Source: Durusdinium trenchii (taxonomy: Eukaryota > Sar > Dinophyceae > Suessiales > Symbiodiniaceae). Taken from it: DNA of 64,000 nt. The position numbers were made by a program, and so were the translations under genes. This document shows positions 12,901 to 19,293 of the stretch, one piece after another (within the stretch, counting starts at the first letter, position 1; every line of letters starts with the position of its first letter). The stretch spans positions 4,481,324-4,545,323 of the forward strand of contig CAXAMN010000001.1 in the NCBI GenBank assembly GCA_963970005.1. The letters are read 5' to 3'. Below the pieces are notes generated by a model. It searched no databases. It saw nothing but the letters and a program-made list of their open reading frames with translations, and was not told the DNA's origin.

Positions 12901-15900
12901 AGGGAAACTTCGCTCCCTCATCCGCGAGATTGAAACCAAGTACACGGTTGATACACCCGCTCAAACGTCACCACGCTCATGTTTTTGAGACAAGGTTCTT
13001 GCAAAGAAGATCGGGTGTGGAATAAACAACATATATAGATCTCGAGCATGATGATCCATTTTGCACCCAGGTCGATCAATTCCTTGAGCACGGAGATCGC
13101 CGGCATCGACCGGGAATATGATAATTGCAGCGACGTATGGTGCAAAGGTGAGTCCGAAGGCTTCTTCACTGAAACGTGCCTAGCTTAGGAAACCTTCGTT
13201 CCAGCCCTGTTCAATGCACTTCGTATCGTGAACATGGCTATACCGTTGTGATTGCAGTGAAGTTCTCTGAAGGTTCTACACCCTCGCCGAGAAATCCATG
13301 AAGGCAGCCAGTGTTGTGCACGGGCCCCATTGAACAGGCACCCATGTTTGTGACCAAGTTTCGCCACCTGGATTGAGGTGCAGCAAGGCAGCATCCGCGG
13401 AGCTGAAAGCCAGGACATCGACCTTACAAAACTGATGAGCATACCTGCGTGTGTAAGTGCATGAATATTGTTTTCAATATCGAGCTTCTTCGTTAGGATC
13501 GTAATAGATGGTATTGGTTGTCCCTTCATGTTGAACAAAGGACCAACAAGAAGTTCTTCACGAAGAAGTCTGCGTCAGATGATGCTCAGGGAGCGGACAC
13601 TACTGGCTCCAAGGGTAATGGTAGTGTCAAACAGATCCCAAAGGTAAAGGCCAAGGTCAAGGGCAAGTCTCGTCCTAAGACCAAAAAGTAAGTCTTAGTA
13701 TATAGCTTAGAGCATTTTGGGTGGTCCATCCGTGTGAGAAGGCTCTGCTAAAAGGCATGAGTATAACCCACCACGGCTACCGCTTTGCAGTTGGAGTTCA
13801 AGATTATGACCATCTGTCCGTCCCTTGTGTTTCTTCAACGTGTTCTTCACTGGTGAAAAGCTTCTATATACATGCATGCATAAATGGACCGTGGTGGCAC
13901 AAAGCGGATGACTTTCTTTATAGAACCTGCTTTGTACATTGTGGTTTTGACCATAATGTCAAATTATACAAATTGTGCGCCGAACTCGAGCTGTATTTGG
14001 GGATCGCTCAAAAAGGTGCTTGCAGTGAGACCCCCTTAATTATATATCTTTGTTGGCGCGTCTACTCCACTCCATGCCAGGTCCACGCCCAGGAAAAGTA
14101 GCACGGGGCATGGCTGAACGCATTGGTGAGGGAGCCGGGGTGCCCAAGCAAAGACCGAGTGCTTGCCTGGTGGGATAAAGTCAAAGGTTCACACACCTTC
14201 GTCCGAAAGCCTTTTTGGTTCCATGAAAAACGCTCGGCTTTAACATTGCCCATGATGGCTGAAAGCGCCGACGACGAATTGTGGGAGCTATTTACGTGCC
14301 ATCGCTCTGAACCTCGTTTGCTGTTATGATGAACAGCCTTGAAACCATATTGTAATATAACGAGCGATCTATTATAAAAAAAATATACGAGGCCTGATGA
14401 CAACTGGTGGTTCTTGATTACCCTCAACCGTGTTGCCGCCCGAACAATGAGGACAAGCATCTTCCATTCCCTTGGGCAAGGAGTGGCCAGCCAACATCGC
14501 TGCCTTGGAAGCCGCCAATGCGCGATGAGTTGAAGAGGGAAGCTCTGGTTAGACCTGTGGAACAACCTACAGGTTGTTTGGATCGAATGGGTTGCAAAAT
14601 CAAACACACGGGCTCTGTAGAACGTTCTCGGTCTGGACTGCTTTGGAACATGTTCGCTCCAATCGAATACAAAACCCCCAAAGCTGGACTTTCCGCTGGT
14701 CGCATCTTGAAACATTCCAAAGACATTGTGGATGGTTTGCTTGCAAAGCACGCCCCTATGATATTCAAGATCGGATACACACATGATCCTCAATGGCGCT
14801 GGGGAAACGACATCTACGGATATCACAAAGATTTGGATAGATGGTCCACCATGGTTGTGGTTTTTGAGACCAACGAGCCCTATAGCCCTGCCATGCTGGA
14901 AGCTGCCTTGATCGACATCTACAAATGTCTCCAGGCACCATCTTCAATCCCCTTTGTAAAAAACCTGGAGGGGTGACCAGGTATCGATGTTTAACATTTG
15001 CTTGGAACCCCTGCGAACTTTCCACCCAAATAGTTCTTTGTTCTCAACGGTATTATCCGTGTTGAAGGAGTAGGATCCTCATTGACCACTCCCTCCAAGG
15101 CACTCCGGGTTGCAGAAACGTGAAGAGCGGCGGAGATACTGTGAAGCCATCGCTGACCTCAGGAGAAGACTCTTTCAGCACCTACATTGTCTACAAAAGT
15201 TTCAAGCACCCACCACCTATCGAACAGCCACAACACAAAGCTGTTTGTGCTGTTTGAATTTCATTTGCATCGTGTACTGCACATGCCAATATCGCTCCCA
15301 TACAATGAGACGCACAAAGAGAGTGAAAAGAACTCCTGGGCAGCCTGGGCACATGCTATACATATGTTTGAGAATGCTAGCAGATTCCATATCTGAGTCA
15401 CAAACACATCATGTTGTGTTGCGGAGCATGGAGCAACTGCATGCTTTGCGATGTCTGTGTGTGTGATACACCTGCTACCTAGGCCTCCTGTGCCGCGGCC
15501 ATCAATACCGCCCGGGACGTCGTTGCAGATATTGGTCCACGTGCTGCTTCACGGTCCGTGGGCCTTCTAGATATTGCACGTTGCAATCCAAGACACTCCG
15601 AAAGAGAGACACACAAGGTTCTAGCAAAGAAGTATGGCTTAGCGCTGGACATTCCGCAATCTAGGCTTTCAACAAAAGATGATGGCTGCCACATTCCCTT
15701 GCTTAGGCTCAGGGATTGGGCTCGATTTCTGTTGAAACACAATTGCTGGCACCTTTGCACGGGACTGGTCCGACCAGACCAGAAAAGGGAGAGATCCATA
15801 TTGAAAGTGTTTTGGGCACGCTACAAGCAGTGGAACCCGAAGCACCCCATCTTCCAGAAGGCTGCTCGTGGAGAAGTGTGTTTAAGCCGAGTTGCTCCAA

Positions 15901-17466
15901 TATGTTTTCATGGGGACGAGGGCAGATCGCGCAAGCGATCACCATTCATGGTCTTGAGTTTTTACCCAATGCTGGGCCGTGGCGTTTGCTTGCAAAAGAA
16001 GCAGAAAGCGCAGCCTTTGAAGCGCTACCTAAAATTGAAGCCGAACTTCAAAGGACATTCCTACACCAGCAGGTGGCTTTTTACAGGCCTGAGAAAACGT
16101 GACTACACCGACAAGCGCGAGCACAATTGGAAGTTGGTTCTGGAAGAGGCTGCTACAGAGGCGGCGCACATGTGTGAGGTTGGCGCTGAAAGCCTTTCAG
16201 GTGAAAGGCACTGGATGCAATTGGTTCACATTTGTGGCGATTGGCCGTTTTTACACAAAAGTGGATACTTCCGGAGATCGTTCCTTACAGTTCAAAAAAG
16301 GTTGTCCCAAAGGAGATTGGCAGGCATATGTCACTTGTGCTTGGCAGGAACGAGTGATGTGCAGTTCGAACAAATCGCCACCAGAAGGCCAAAATGGCTC
16401 TCCACGCTTCACCAGGAAAGTCCATTTGATGAACCAAATCCTTTCAGTGTTGTGTTGCACGTGGAAGATCGGCTATCTGAGCTGTGGGCCTACGACCTAT
16501 TCCATGTATGGCACCTTGGTGTATCGAAAAACTACTTGGGATCAGTTCTGGTGATTCTTAGCGAACTGGAACCACACTCCAGTGTGGATGCTCGCTTCGA
16601 CTCCCTGACTGAAAAATATAAGACATGGTGTCGTGTGCACAAGCGACGTGCGCATGTGATCAAGATCAACAAGGAGCTGTTGAATTGGACCACTACGTCC
16701 CAGTTTCCAACAGGAAGTTGGCACAAGGGCGAGTTGTCAACAGTTTTAATGGAGTATGTTGAATGGCGGTTCCTCAGCGAAAGCTTTGATGATCCAATGC
16801 TGACCAAGGCTGCAGAAGCATGTCATGCGATACAGGCATGCATCAGGGGCATGTATTCTGCTGATCTTTTTCTCTCTCCGTCAGAGAGCCACCAGATTTC
16901 TGAACTTGGGTTTCGCTTTCTCCGACGCTACGAGCAATTGGCCCAAGAGGCACATGCTCAGCACAAGAACTTGTTCGTCTTCCAACCCAAGATTCACATC
17001 ATTCCACATTGGTTGGTGGCACTCAGCAAAGCCTCGAAAGATAACCGATATGCCCTAAACCCATTGGGCACCAGCTGTCAGCAAAACGAGGACTTCATCG
17101 GCCGGGCATCACGTGTTTCGAGAAAGGTTGCGACCAGTGACTTGAGCTTGTCCAGGATTATGGACAGGTATTTAAAAGCTGCCTTCGCTAAGTGGGTTGA
17201 CTGTGGATACTTGGTCAAGCCAGAGTAAAAGAAACGCCATGCAACACCATCCGCATCGACCAGCAGGGTATGTCATGTGTATTTGTTGTATGATGAACAC
17301 TTGTGTGCTAACGCATGTTCTTTTGTGAAGCTGGCTTTCTAAGTCCACGGCATGAAGTCAAAGTCACGCAGACCACGGCGGACTCTGAAAAGGCGGCGAA
17401 GCAAGCCAAGCAAACATGTCACACTCTCAAGTTGGGAAACCTCGGGTTTCCAAATGAAACCTCGTG
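3605..17466 (+). CDS. Composite multi-exon transposon gene region (overall span)
   Basis: About 30 short exons can be strung together on the plus strand from a start codon at 3605. They are recognised by open frame, charged or GC3-rich composition, an AG acceptor and a GT, GC or GA donor. Where checked, adjacent phases usually agree (for example 4207 to 4285, 6700 to 6894, 8769 to 8859, 11681 to 11772, 11930 to 12032, 12144 to 12258, 12522 to 12639). Whether this is one giant protein or two to four tandem genes is unresolved: only 3605 has a convincing initiator, but some junctions (4350, 7030, 9977, 12310, 13687) do not agree in phase and may hide extra exons or gene boundaries. The order of modules resembles a set of dinoflagellate-specific families that I recognise as recurrent in Symbiodinium-type genomes. 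Individual parts are listed separately. Confidence 0.6.
4111..5179 (+). CDS. Exons 2-6: acidic, charged linker
   Basis: Probable exons are 4111-4207, 4285 to about 4350, 4439-4790, 4979-5052 and 5131-5179. They encode low-complexity, strongly charged sequence: EVNAKREARRAKSS, then a very acidic run beginning DEDEDAYGDDAEGN and YDEGEEEEQRED, then a glutamate/proline/glutamine stretch and the basic helix KEELQKRRESVLKRLAESR. Phase is consistent from 4207 to 4285 (phase 0) and from 4790 to 4979 (phase 1). The donor of the 4285 exon is unclear because ATGATGAGTGCG offers several overlapping choices. Introns are 70-190 bases and T-rich. No catalytic motif is visible; the role is most likely a flexible acidic linker. 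Confidence 0.5.
5286..5609 (+). CDS. Exon 7: proline-rich linker with a frame change at a C7 run
   Basis: Opens after the acceptor tctcatcaccag. The first part reads APGQPLDKAMQPPSKQ and continues to EVPDDRPPIPS in one frame. The downstream part, TAEERRDAYQTRHPGAPRQE, FPPPDPPADVST and KEVKEAEDFTPSDDAK, is in another frame. The switch falls exactly on seven consecutive C at 5417-5423; a one-base difference in that run would make the exon continuous. It ends at a GC donor, AAG|GCACCT, in phase with exon 8. The lesion may be a real decay mutation, a homopolymer sequencing error, or a very small intron. I favour decay or error because both halves have similar composition. Confidence 0.5.
5759..6700 (+). 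CDS. Exon 8: RG-rich, tryptophan-rich DNA/RNA-binding region
   Basis: The longest exon of the front half, about 314 codons, entered at actggcag|GAG and left at a GC donor CTG|GCGTCT, both phase 0. Near residues 30-50 it has GRGRSRGRGRGGKGKGRGRG, an RGG/AT-hook-like box, followed by the basic PVLKRPAAASSRTAKRAK. Residues 80-130 are acidic and tryptophan-rich (EEWEDWEGQ, EDWAAWGTDDDWKGAW, WDDPAW). A lysine/proline-rich region with many short basic clusters follows, then a more globular C-terminal part (NDQFKTFLEEVQGVQEDDS, LTVYWTRPAVGLRLRG). Such sequence is typical of nuclear nucleic-acid-binding proteins. The frame runs past the donor to a stop at 6748, but family-like continuation in exon 9 supports splicing. 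Confidence 0.6.
6894..7030 (+). CDS. Exon 9: conserved helical segment
   Basis: Follows the acceptor catcaatcgag and reads ACYADELIAKRGAVEHMGDG, then NIQETMYKLKEIAKNWLAHF. It is in phase with the GC donor of exon 8. The sequence is amphipathic and well composed, and it resembles segments in repeated hypothetical proteins of Symbiodinium-type genomes. No function can be assigned. The end is near 7030, at AA|GTCTGA. The 660 bases to the next clear exon hold no convincing coding sequence, so an intermediate exon may be missing. Confidence 0.5.
7691..8236 (+). CDS. Exons 10-11: serine/proline linker and conserved 'ELGLGVIK' segment
   Basis: Exon 10 (7691-7870) follows tattccgcag and encodes DRETSPTSFPVPIDASAPVL, then the basic KRRNRLWQVRAHTLKQKRAS. 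It most likely leaves at the GC donor CAC|GCTAAG in phase 1. Exon 11 (8124-8236) then reads GLVWRLRQLGAPKVGDSEKE and LGLGVIKMSEHLLERCL before the donor GTAATC. The 'KELG-GVIK' helix is followed in exon 12 by the methyltransferase-like segment. This order suggests the two exons are the lead-in to that module. Coding status is supported by composition and phase; the role is unknown. Confidence 0.5.
8603..9345 (+). CDS. Exons 12-14: methyltransferase-like module
   Basis: Exon 12 (8603-8769) has EWLEFYAGKGALTTFMHC and SARFDLLD, then NFMDLTHTSGYA. Exon 13 (8859-9032) has LRAKPGDFASHFGIKCASFS, SKMNIGTS and VQIANNLLE. Exon 14 (9186-9345) has CALVLLVTALGGAWSVEQPS and GSLLEFYPVWREV. A glycine-rich 'FYAGKG' strand-turn followed later by an aspartate ('ARFD') resembles motif I and the ribose-binding acid of class I SAM-dependent methyltransferases, and 'EQPSGSLL' resembles the later N/E-P-P/S-x strand. 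I recognise the block as a repeated dinoflagellate family. Splice phase 8769 to 8859 agrees (GC+G) and gives SGYALAV as expected. The junction 9032 to 9186 appears to use AG|GACA on both sides, a GA donor. Methylation activity is inference only. Confidence 0.55.
9408..9633 (+). CDS. Exon 15 of the methyltransferase-like module, frameshifted
   Basis: Enters after aactcag and reads VQCVKWWMAHYSSKTAKR, then should continue HYCYSNTASILKIDKGKLQG and YRDGSGKLRYKGTVHLRGTE. The two halves are in different frames. The cause is visible: the 11-mer ACGGCGAAACG is repeated head to tail at 9450-9460 and 9461-9471. Counting one copy only keeps the frame and gives the family pattern 'KRHYCYSN'. This is a duplication that breaks the protein, so this copy is probably inactive unless it is an assembly error. 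The end lies near 9633. Confidence 0.6.
9706..9977 (+). CDS. Exon 16: C-terminal part of the methyltransferase-like module
   Basis: Begins after ttgcacgcag and reads LCSIYRTPTLPNG, RNYPVPFARAVVDLVEEMKA, then WEESDTWQFADFIPVYNYLR and CKHLVVPREW. It leaves at a textbook donor, CCGC|GTGAGT. The 'YP-PFA--VV' and 'W--AD---VY-YLR' spacing follows exon 15 in the family I recognise. After this exon comes an intron carrying the ACCCGTA repeats, and the next clear exon does not agree in phase. A small exon is therefore probably missing, or a gene ends here. Confidence 0.55.
10160..10335 (+). repeat. ACCCGTA heptamer cluster in an intron of the element
   Basis: Two similar blocks of about 50 bases (10177-10232 and 10276-10328) consist mainly of ACCCGTA units separated by 2-5 bases (five in each, some with one change). 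Between them lies AAACCTCGGGTT and the near-palindrome CATACCTCGGGTATG. An inverted unit, TTACGGGT, precedes the first block at 10161. The cluster sits midway in the element and shares AACCTCGGGT with both element ends. Confidence 0.75.
10664..11209 (+). CDS. Candidate small exons between modules
   Basis: Four short stretches look coding but have uncertain edges. They are 10664-10816 (HHVEHSSEEAALLRELQELA), 10881 to about 10949 (DIDFDMQFAFPEVIEVKATI, after the acceptor aatgtgcag), 10993 to about 11125 (GVQNGSAIGITSNLAKDHEE, after ctcttcttatag) and 11169-11209 (ATAEELLKSADLYN, after cgctttcccag). The composition is acidic and helical like the rest of the element, and each has an AG acceptor preceded by pyrimidines. 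No domain is recognised. They may link the methyltransferase-like module to the following charged module, or belong to the end of one gene and the start of another. Confidence 0.35.
11341..11681 (+). CDS. Exon with proline/glutamate-rich low-complexity sequence
   Basis: Follows the acceptor gttgcttcag and runs 341 bases to the donor GAA|GTGTAT. It encodes TVLSFLEAGDAALSGTEPVV, then a PPTKKTKLEG nuclear-localisation-like cluster, and ends RKAIPIEVLFE. It joins exon 11772 in phase 0. Composition (P, E, T, K) is that of a disordered nuclear linker. A methionine at 11299 precedes the acceptor and has been considered as an alternative start, but the segment between is poorly coding. Confidence 0.5.
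11772..12310 (+). CDS. Exons of a charged module: 'LRRAAKAKIYRWI ... EGAIAYC'
   Basis: Three exons with agreeing phases: 11772-11930 (ERLRRAAKAKIYRWIRPHQK, FFRKEWESGNRNQIADLY), 12032-12144 (EDFLAKIKIAVSKKQVIQLT, VSEGWHTEEELKELGWS) and 12258-12310 (TRIEGAIAYCRSMGATH). The first leaves at CAG|GATTCC, a GA-type donor. The pattern 'GW-(S/T)-E-E-(D/E)-(L/M)---LGWS--RI-GAI-YC' is one I recognise from many hypothetical proteins in Symbiodinium-type genomes. No enzymatic residue stands out; a basic DNA-binding or assembly role is inferred. Junction phases 0, 0 and 2 all match, which makes these among the safest exons in the window. Confidence 0.62.
12393..13147 (+). CDS. Exons following the charged module
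   Basis: Exons 12393-12522 (NRYDGCEEFWVVVSESGKRE), 12639-12764 (ADEDPKCQFDKQFEGMLALE), 12854-12946 (TKEALKRVLDSMMAKSGKLR, SLIREIETKY) and 13071-13147 (INSLSTEIAGIDREYDNCSD). Donors are GTAAGT (12523), GC (12765), GT (12947) and GTGAGT (13148). Phase 0 agrees from 12522 to 12639 and from 12764 to 12854. The sequence becomes increasingly helical and heptad-like, suggesting a coiled-coil tail. The entry of the first exon does not agree with the 12310 donor, so one of the two boundaries is misplaced. Confidence 0.5.
13388..14125 (+). CDS. Basic tail exons and lead-in to the GIY-YIG-like module
   Basis: Exons are about 13388-13446 (GSIRGAESQDIDLTKLMSI), 13541-13687 (TNKKFFTKKSASDDAQGADT, then VKAKVKGKSRPKTKK) and 14081-14125 (RPGKVARGMAERI). 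The second is strongly basic and leaves either at a perfect GTAAGT donor or at the TAA inside it (AAAAAG-TAAG). It could thus be the C-terminus of one gene or an internal exon. Most of 13690-14080 is intron-like. A basic K/G/P tail after a coiled coil is typical of nuclear DNA-binding proteins. The gene boundary here is the least certain point of the model. Confidence 0.4.
14452..15239 (+). CDS. GIY-YIG-like (T5orf172-like) nuclease module
   Basis: Two exons: 14452 to about 14971 and 15163-15239. The key segment reads APMIFKIGYTHDPQWRWGND, then IYGYHKDLDRWSTMVVVFET, then PAMLEAALIDIY. After the intron comes GEDSFSTYIVYKSFKHPPPI. 'F-K-I-G-(Y/F)-T' followed by an arginine ('QWRW') and a later glutamate in 'MLEAALI' follows the layout of GIY-YIG endonuclease relatives such as T5orf172: a KIG-T strand, catalytic R, and metal-binding E. 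A basic region (CKIKHTGSVERSRSGLLWNM) precedes it. I recognise this as a multi-copy dinoflagellate family usually ending in 'TYVVYRSF'. DNA cleavage is plausible but unproven. The second exon ends at GC donor AAA|GCTGTT, in phase with the transposase-like exon. Confidence 0.55.
15483..17228 (+). CDS. DDE-type transposase-like protein, large exon
   Basis: Opens after the acceptor ctacctag and runs 581 codons to TAA at 17226. The exon starts ASCAAAINTARDVVADIGPR. Landmarks in exon codon numbers: ICFHGDEGRSRKRSPFMVLS (D145), a strand VHICGDWPFLHK (D253), a CxxC pair ICHLCLAG (283/286), YDLFHVWHLGVSKNYLGS (D338, with following H), and near the end NEDFIGRASRVSRK. The acidic residue after a hydrophobic strand, the CxxC insertion and the 'DLFH--HLG' motif recall RNase-H-fold transposases of the EnSpm/CMC or KDZ type. 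The assignment of catalytic residues is inference. It is a very abundant family in Symbiodinium-type genomes. It is intact here, unlike the upstream module. Phase 0 entry agrees with the preceding GC donor at 15240. Confidence 0.68.
   Translation, partial: ASCAAAINTARDVVADIGPRAASRSVGLLDIARCNPRHSERETHKVLAKKYGLALDIPQSRLSTKDDGCHIPLLRLRDWARFLLKHNCWHLCTGLVRPDQKRERSILKVFWARYKQWNPKHPIFQKAARGEVCLSRVAPICFHGDEGRSRKRSPFMVLSFYPMLGRGVCLQKKQKAQPLKRYLKLKPNFKGHSYTSRWLFTGLRKRDYTDKREHNWKLVLEEAATEAAHMCEVGAESLSGERHWMQLVHICGDWPFLHKSGYFRRSFLTVQKRLSQRRLAGICHLCLAGTSDVQFEQIATRRPKWLSTLHQESPFDEPNPFSVVLHVEDRLSELWAYDLFHVWHLGVSKNYLGSVLVILSELEPHSSVDARFDSLTEKYKTWCRVHKRRAHVIKINKELLNWTTTSQFPTGSWHKGELSTVLMEYVEWRFLSESFDDPMLTKAAEACHAIQACIRGMYSADLFLSPSESHQISELGFRFLRRYEQLAQEAHAQHKNLFVFQPKIHIIPHWLVALSKASKDNRYALNPLGTSCQQNEDFIGRASRVSRKVATSDLSLSRIMDRYLKAAFAKWVDCGYLVKPE
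17332..17466 (+). CDS. Coding-like exon after the transposase stop
   Basis: After the TAA at 17226 the sequence remains open to a donor-like CAGG|GTATGT at about 17272. An acceptor ttttgtgaag at 17331 is followed by GFLSPRHEVKVTQTTADSEK, then AAKQAKQTCHTLKLGNLGFP and a stop at 17464-17466, 10 bases before the right terminal repeat. The composition is clearly protein-like. Either the transposase has a spliced 3' part that the TAA cuts off in this copy, or the exon belongs to the 3' untranslated region. Alternative: chance open frame. Confidence 0.35.
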
Positions 17467-17476
17467 AATGTTTGTC

Positions 17477-17520
17477 CTCCCTTTATTTTTTAAGGGTATT
17501 GGATGCTAGGGTATATAATA
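17477..17520 (-). repeat. Right terminal inverted repeat of the element
   Basis: Inverted partner of 2966-3009. It lies about 250 bases after the stop codon of the transposase-like exon and 10 bases after the last coding-like exon. Immediately inside it, at 17438-17460, is AAACCTCGGGTTTCCAAAT followed by a second GAAACCTCG. The same AACCTCGGGT motif is found just inside the left repeat and in the middle of the element. Confidence 0.65.
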
Positions 17521-17842
17521 TTACAACATGATATCAGGATAGTTCAACATATATACTGCATGCTGCAGGTTAGGCGATCCCTTTGTGAACCTCTGCGGAG
17601 CATCTGCAGATAAGATGGGTGGTGTGAAAACACCTCAACCCCGCCCAGACATGTCAAGTCCGGCTCGATTGCCTGAGATGTCAAGTTACCGCGCGCCTGG
17701 TTGGGGATTAGGCGGATGAGATCTCCAACATCTGCCTTATGGATGAGCACAAAGATGCCCTGAGCAGCGACTAGTCGCCGGATGCGGCTTCGCTGGGCGC
17801 CGCAGCTTTTCGGCGCCCCCAAGGAGGCGGCAGGGTGCAGTC

Positions 17843-17912
17843 TTTGGTCCCCTTAATTTCTGCCTTGTCATCTATAAAGCTAGCCAAAAGGCAGAAATTA
17901 CATCAAGGGCCA
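17843..17912. repeat. Small foldback (inverted repeat) just outside the element
   Basis: TTTGGTCCCCTTAATTTCTG with CCTT is followed 21 bases later by AAGGCAGAAATTACATCAAG and GGCCAAA, its near-perfect inverted copy. The arms are about 24 bases with a few mismatches. This is typical of a miniature foldback element or a short transcribed hairpin. It lies 320 bases right of the element's terminal repeat and is not part of any open frame that I support. Confidence 0.6.
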
Positions 17913-19111
17913 AAAGAGGTAATGTGGAAATTCTACGTATCTCTAAAATCCCGGGATTGGAGAACTATTACAGTTAGAAGATCGAGGTATATATCTTCAA
18001 TACACACATGGTTGGGCGGAACCAACCCAGTTTGCAAAGTCCAGAGCCCTGCTTGCTAATTGTGCGTTACCTTGAAGAGAAAGACGTGGTTTCCCGTGAA
18101 GTGGAGAATACACTCAGTGTTATTCCACAAAACCAAAAGAACAAGGAAAGAACTCTGGGTCAAAGACATCAAAAGTATGTGGCACCTGGCAAAGTGGAGG
18201 TGCAAGAAGGACGTTGTACTACTGGGAACGAAGACCTGGAGATGAAGCTGGCACCCCATGATGAACAGCACTCTGCTTCTCGGAACATGGAAGCAGTTAG
18301 GACCCCACAAAACCGAGTGCTTCAGTCTCTGATCCAAAAAGATATTCCTCTCAGCTCGCCTGGCCAGTCAAAATGCACTCAGACTCACACTGACTTAACT
18401 TAGATCATGTGAAATAGCCTGAAAATCTAAGAGCTACGACCCGCCATCTTCGGTGACACCACAGGCGCCCTACTGGCACGACGTCGACTGTGGGACCTGG
18501 CAGTCCTCCAAACGGCTAGGAGTGGGCCATGGCCGGGAAAACACATGATATGGGCGGCCCCCGCTCAAAGGTCGGACCATCTAGACCCAGGCGATGTAGG
18601 TCAATATCCATAAACCCATCTGGGCTGCAATGGTTGGAGTGGGTGCCAGGAGGGTCCAGTCATACCTTCGGATCTGGGCCAGGAGCCCTAGGGTCCCAGT
18701 CCCATGACCCGAGTGTTTGGACTGGATTGTGACCCTGTGGCCCGACCATCTCATAAGACCCATCTATTTTTTGGCGCGTTGAAACGGTGAAGAACCTTGT
18801 GATGCGATGGATAATCATATACCCATAGATGGATCTCGATCTTCCAACTCCAGTATGAAACATGTCTGCCTTTTGGTTATTTTGGCTGTGTTGATAGATG
18901 AAAAGGCAAAACAAACGAGGAAAATCCAGGTATGGGAATGTCTCTCAGGAGTGGTCTCATTGGCTCATGTTCACGAACAAATGTGGAAGTTATCAGAACA
19001 TATCAGAGGTGCTTGGGACAAGTTCATACTTTTGGAACCCAAAGGGATTTCATAGAAACACAGCTCGACCCTGCGGCAGTCCATTTTCCGATTGTCTTTC
19101 TTTTGCCGAGG

Positions 19112-19293
19112 CCGCGGCATCTATGGCGATTTCTCGCCGGCCAAAAAAAGACACAAACACTGAGCTTCGGCCTGCTGATCTTCAGCTGGCTGCAGCAACT
19201 TTGGCCGCAAGCGTCGTTAACAGGGCTGGGTCCAGCCATATGACACTCGGACACCTTGAGGGTGAGACTGTCATGTGTCCTGAGGAGACTTGA
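19112..19293 (+). CDS. Possible terminal exon, unknown protein
   Basis: Follows a good acceptor (ttgtctttcttttgccgag) and reads AAASMAISRRPKKDTNTELR, then PADLQLAAATLAASVVNRAG, and ends at TGA 19291. The helix is alanine-rich and amphipathic with a basic cluster in front. No partner exons were found to the left, where 17913-19111 shows nothing clearly coding, and the family is not recognised. The opposite strand is less protein-like here. Confidence 0.3.

Larger units (their letters stand above)
2966..17520 (+). mobile_element. Putative 14.5-kb DNA transposon with terminal inverted repeats
   Basis: The left 44 bases (2966-3009) and the reverse complement of the right 44 bases (17477-17520) align without gaps at 34 of 44 positions, starting with an identical 14-mer, TATTATATACCCTA. 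Beyond the terminal match a second inverted similarity (ATTTGGAAA followed by CCC) is found at 3078-3090 on the left and 17444-17455 on the right. The left end carries a tandem copy of about 50 bp that accounts for the unequal offsets. The inside is filled almost completely by one plus-strand coding region ending in a transposase-like exon, while flanks on both sides are poor in coding sequence. Target duplications cannot be fixed because the flanks are AT-rich and self-complementary. Seen: the repeats and gene content. Inferred: that they define one element. Confidence 0.68.

Noticed and set aside
14062-14826. 254-codon minus-strand frame
   Set aside because: It is the antisense shadow of the GIY-YIG-like exon, which has better composition, splice phases and family likeness.
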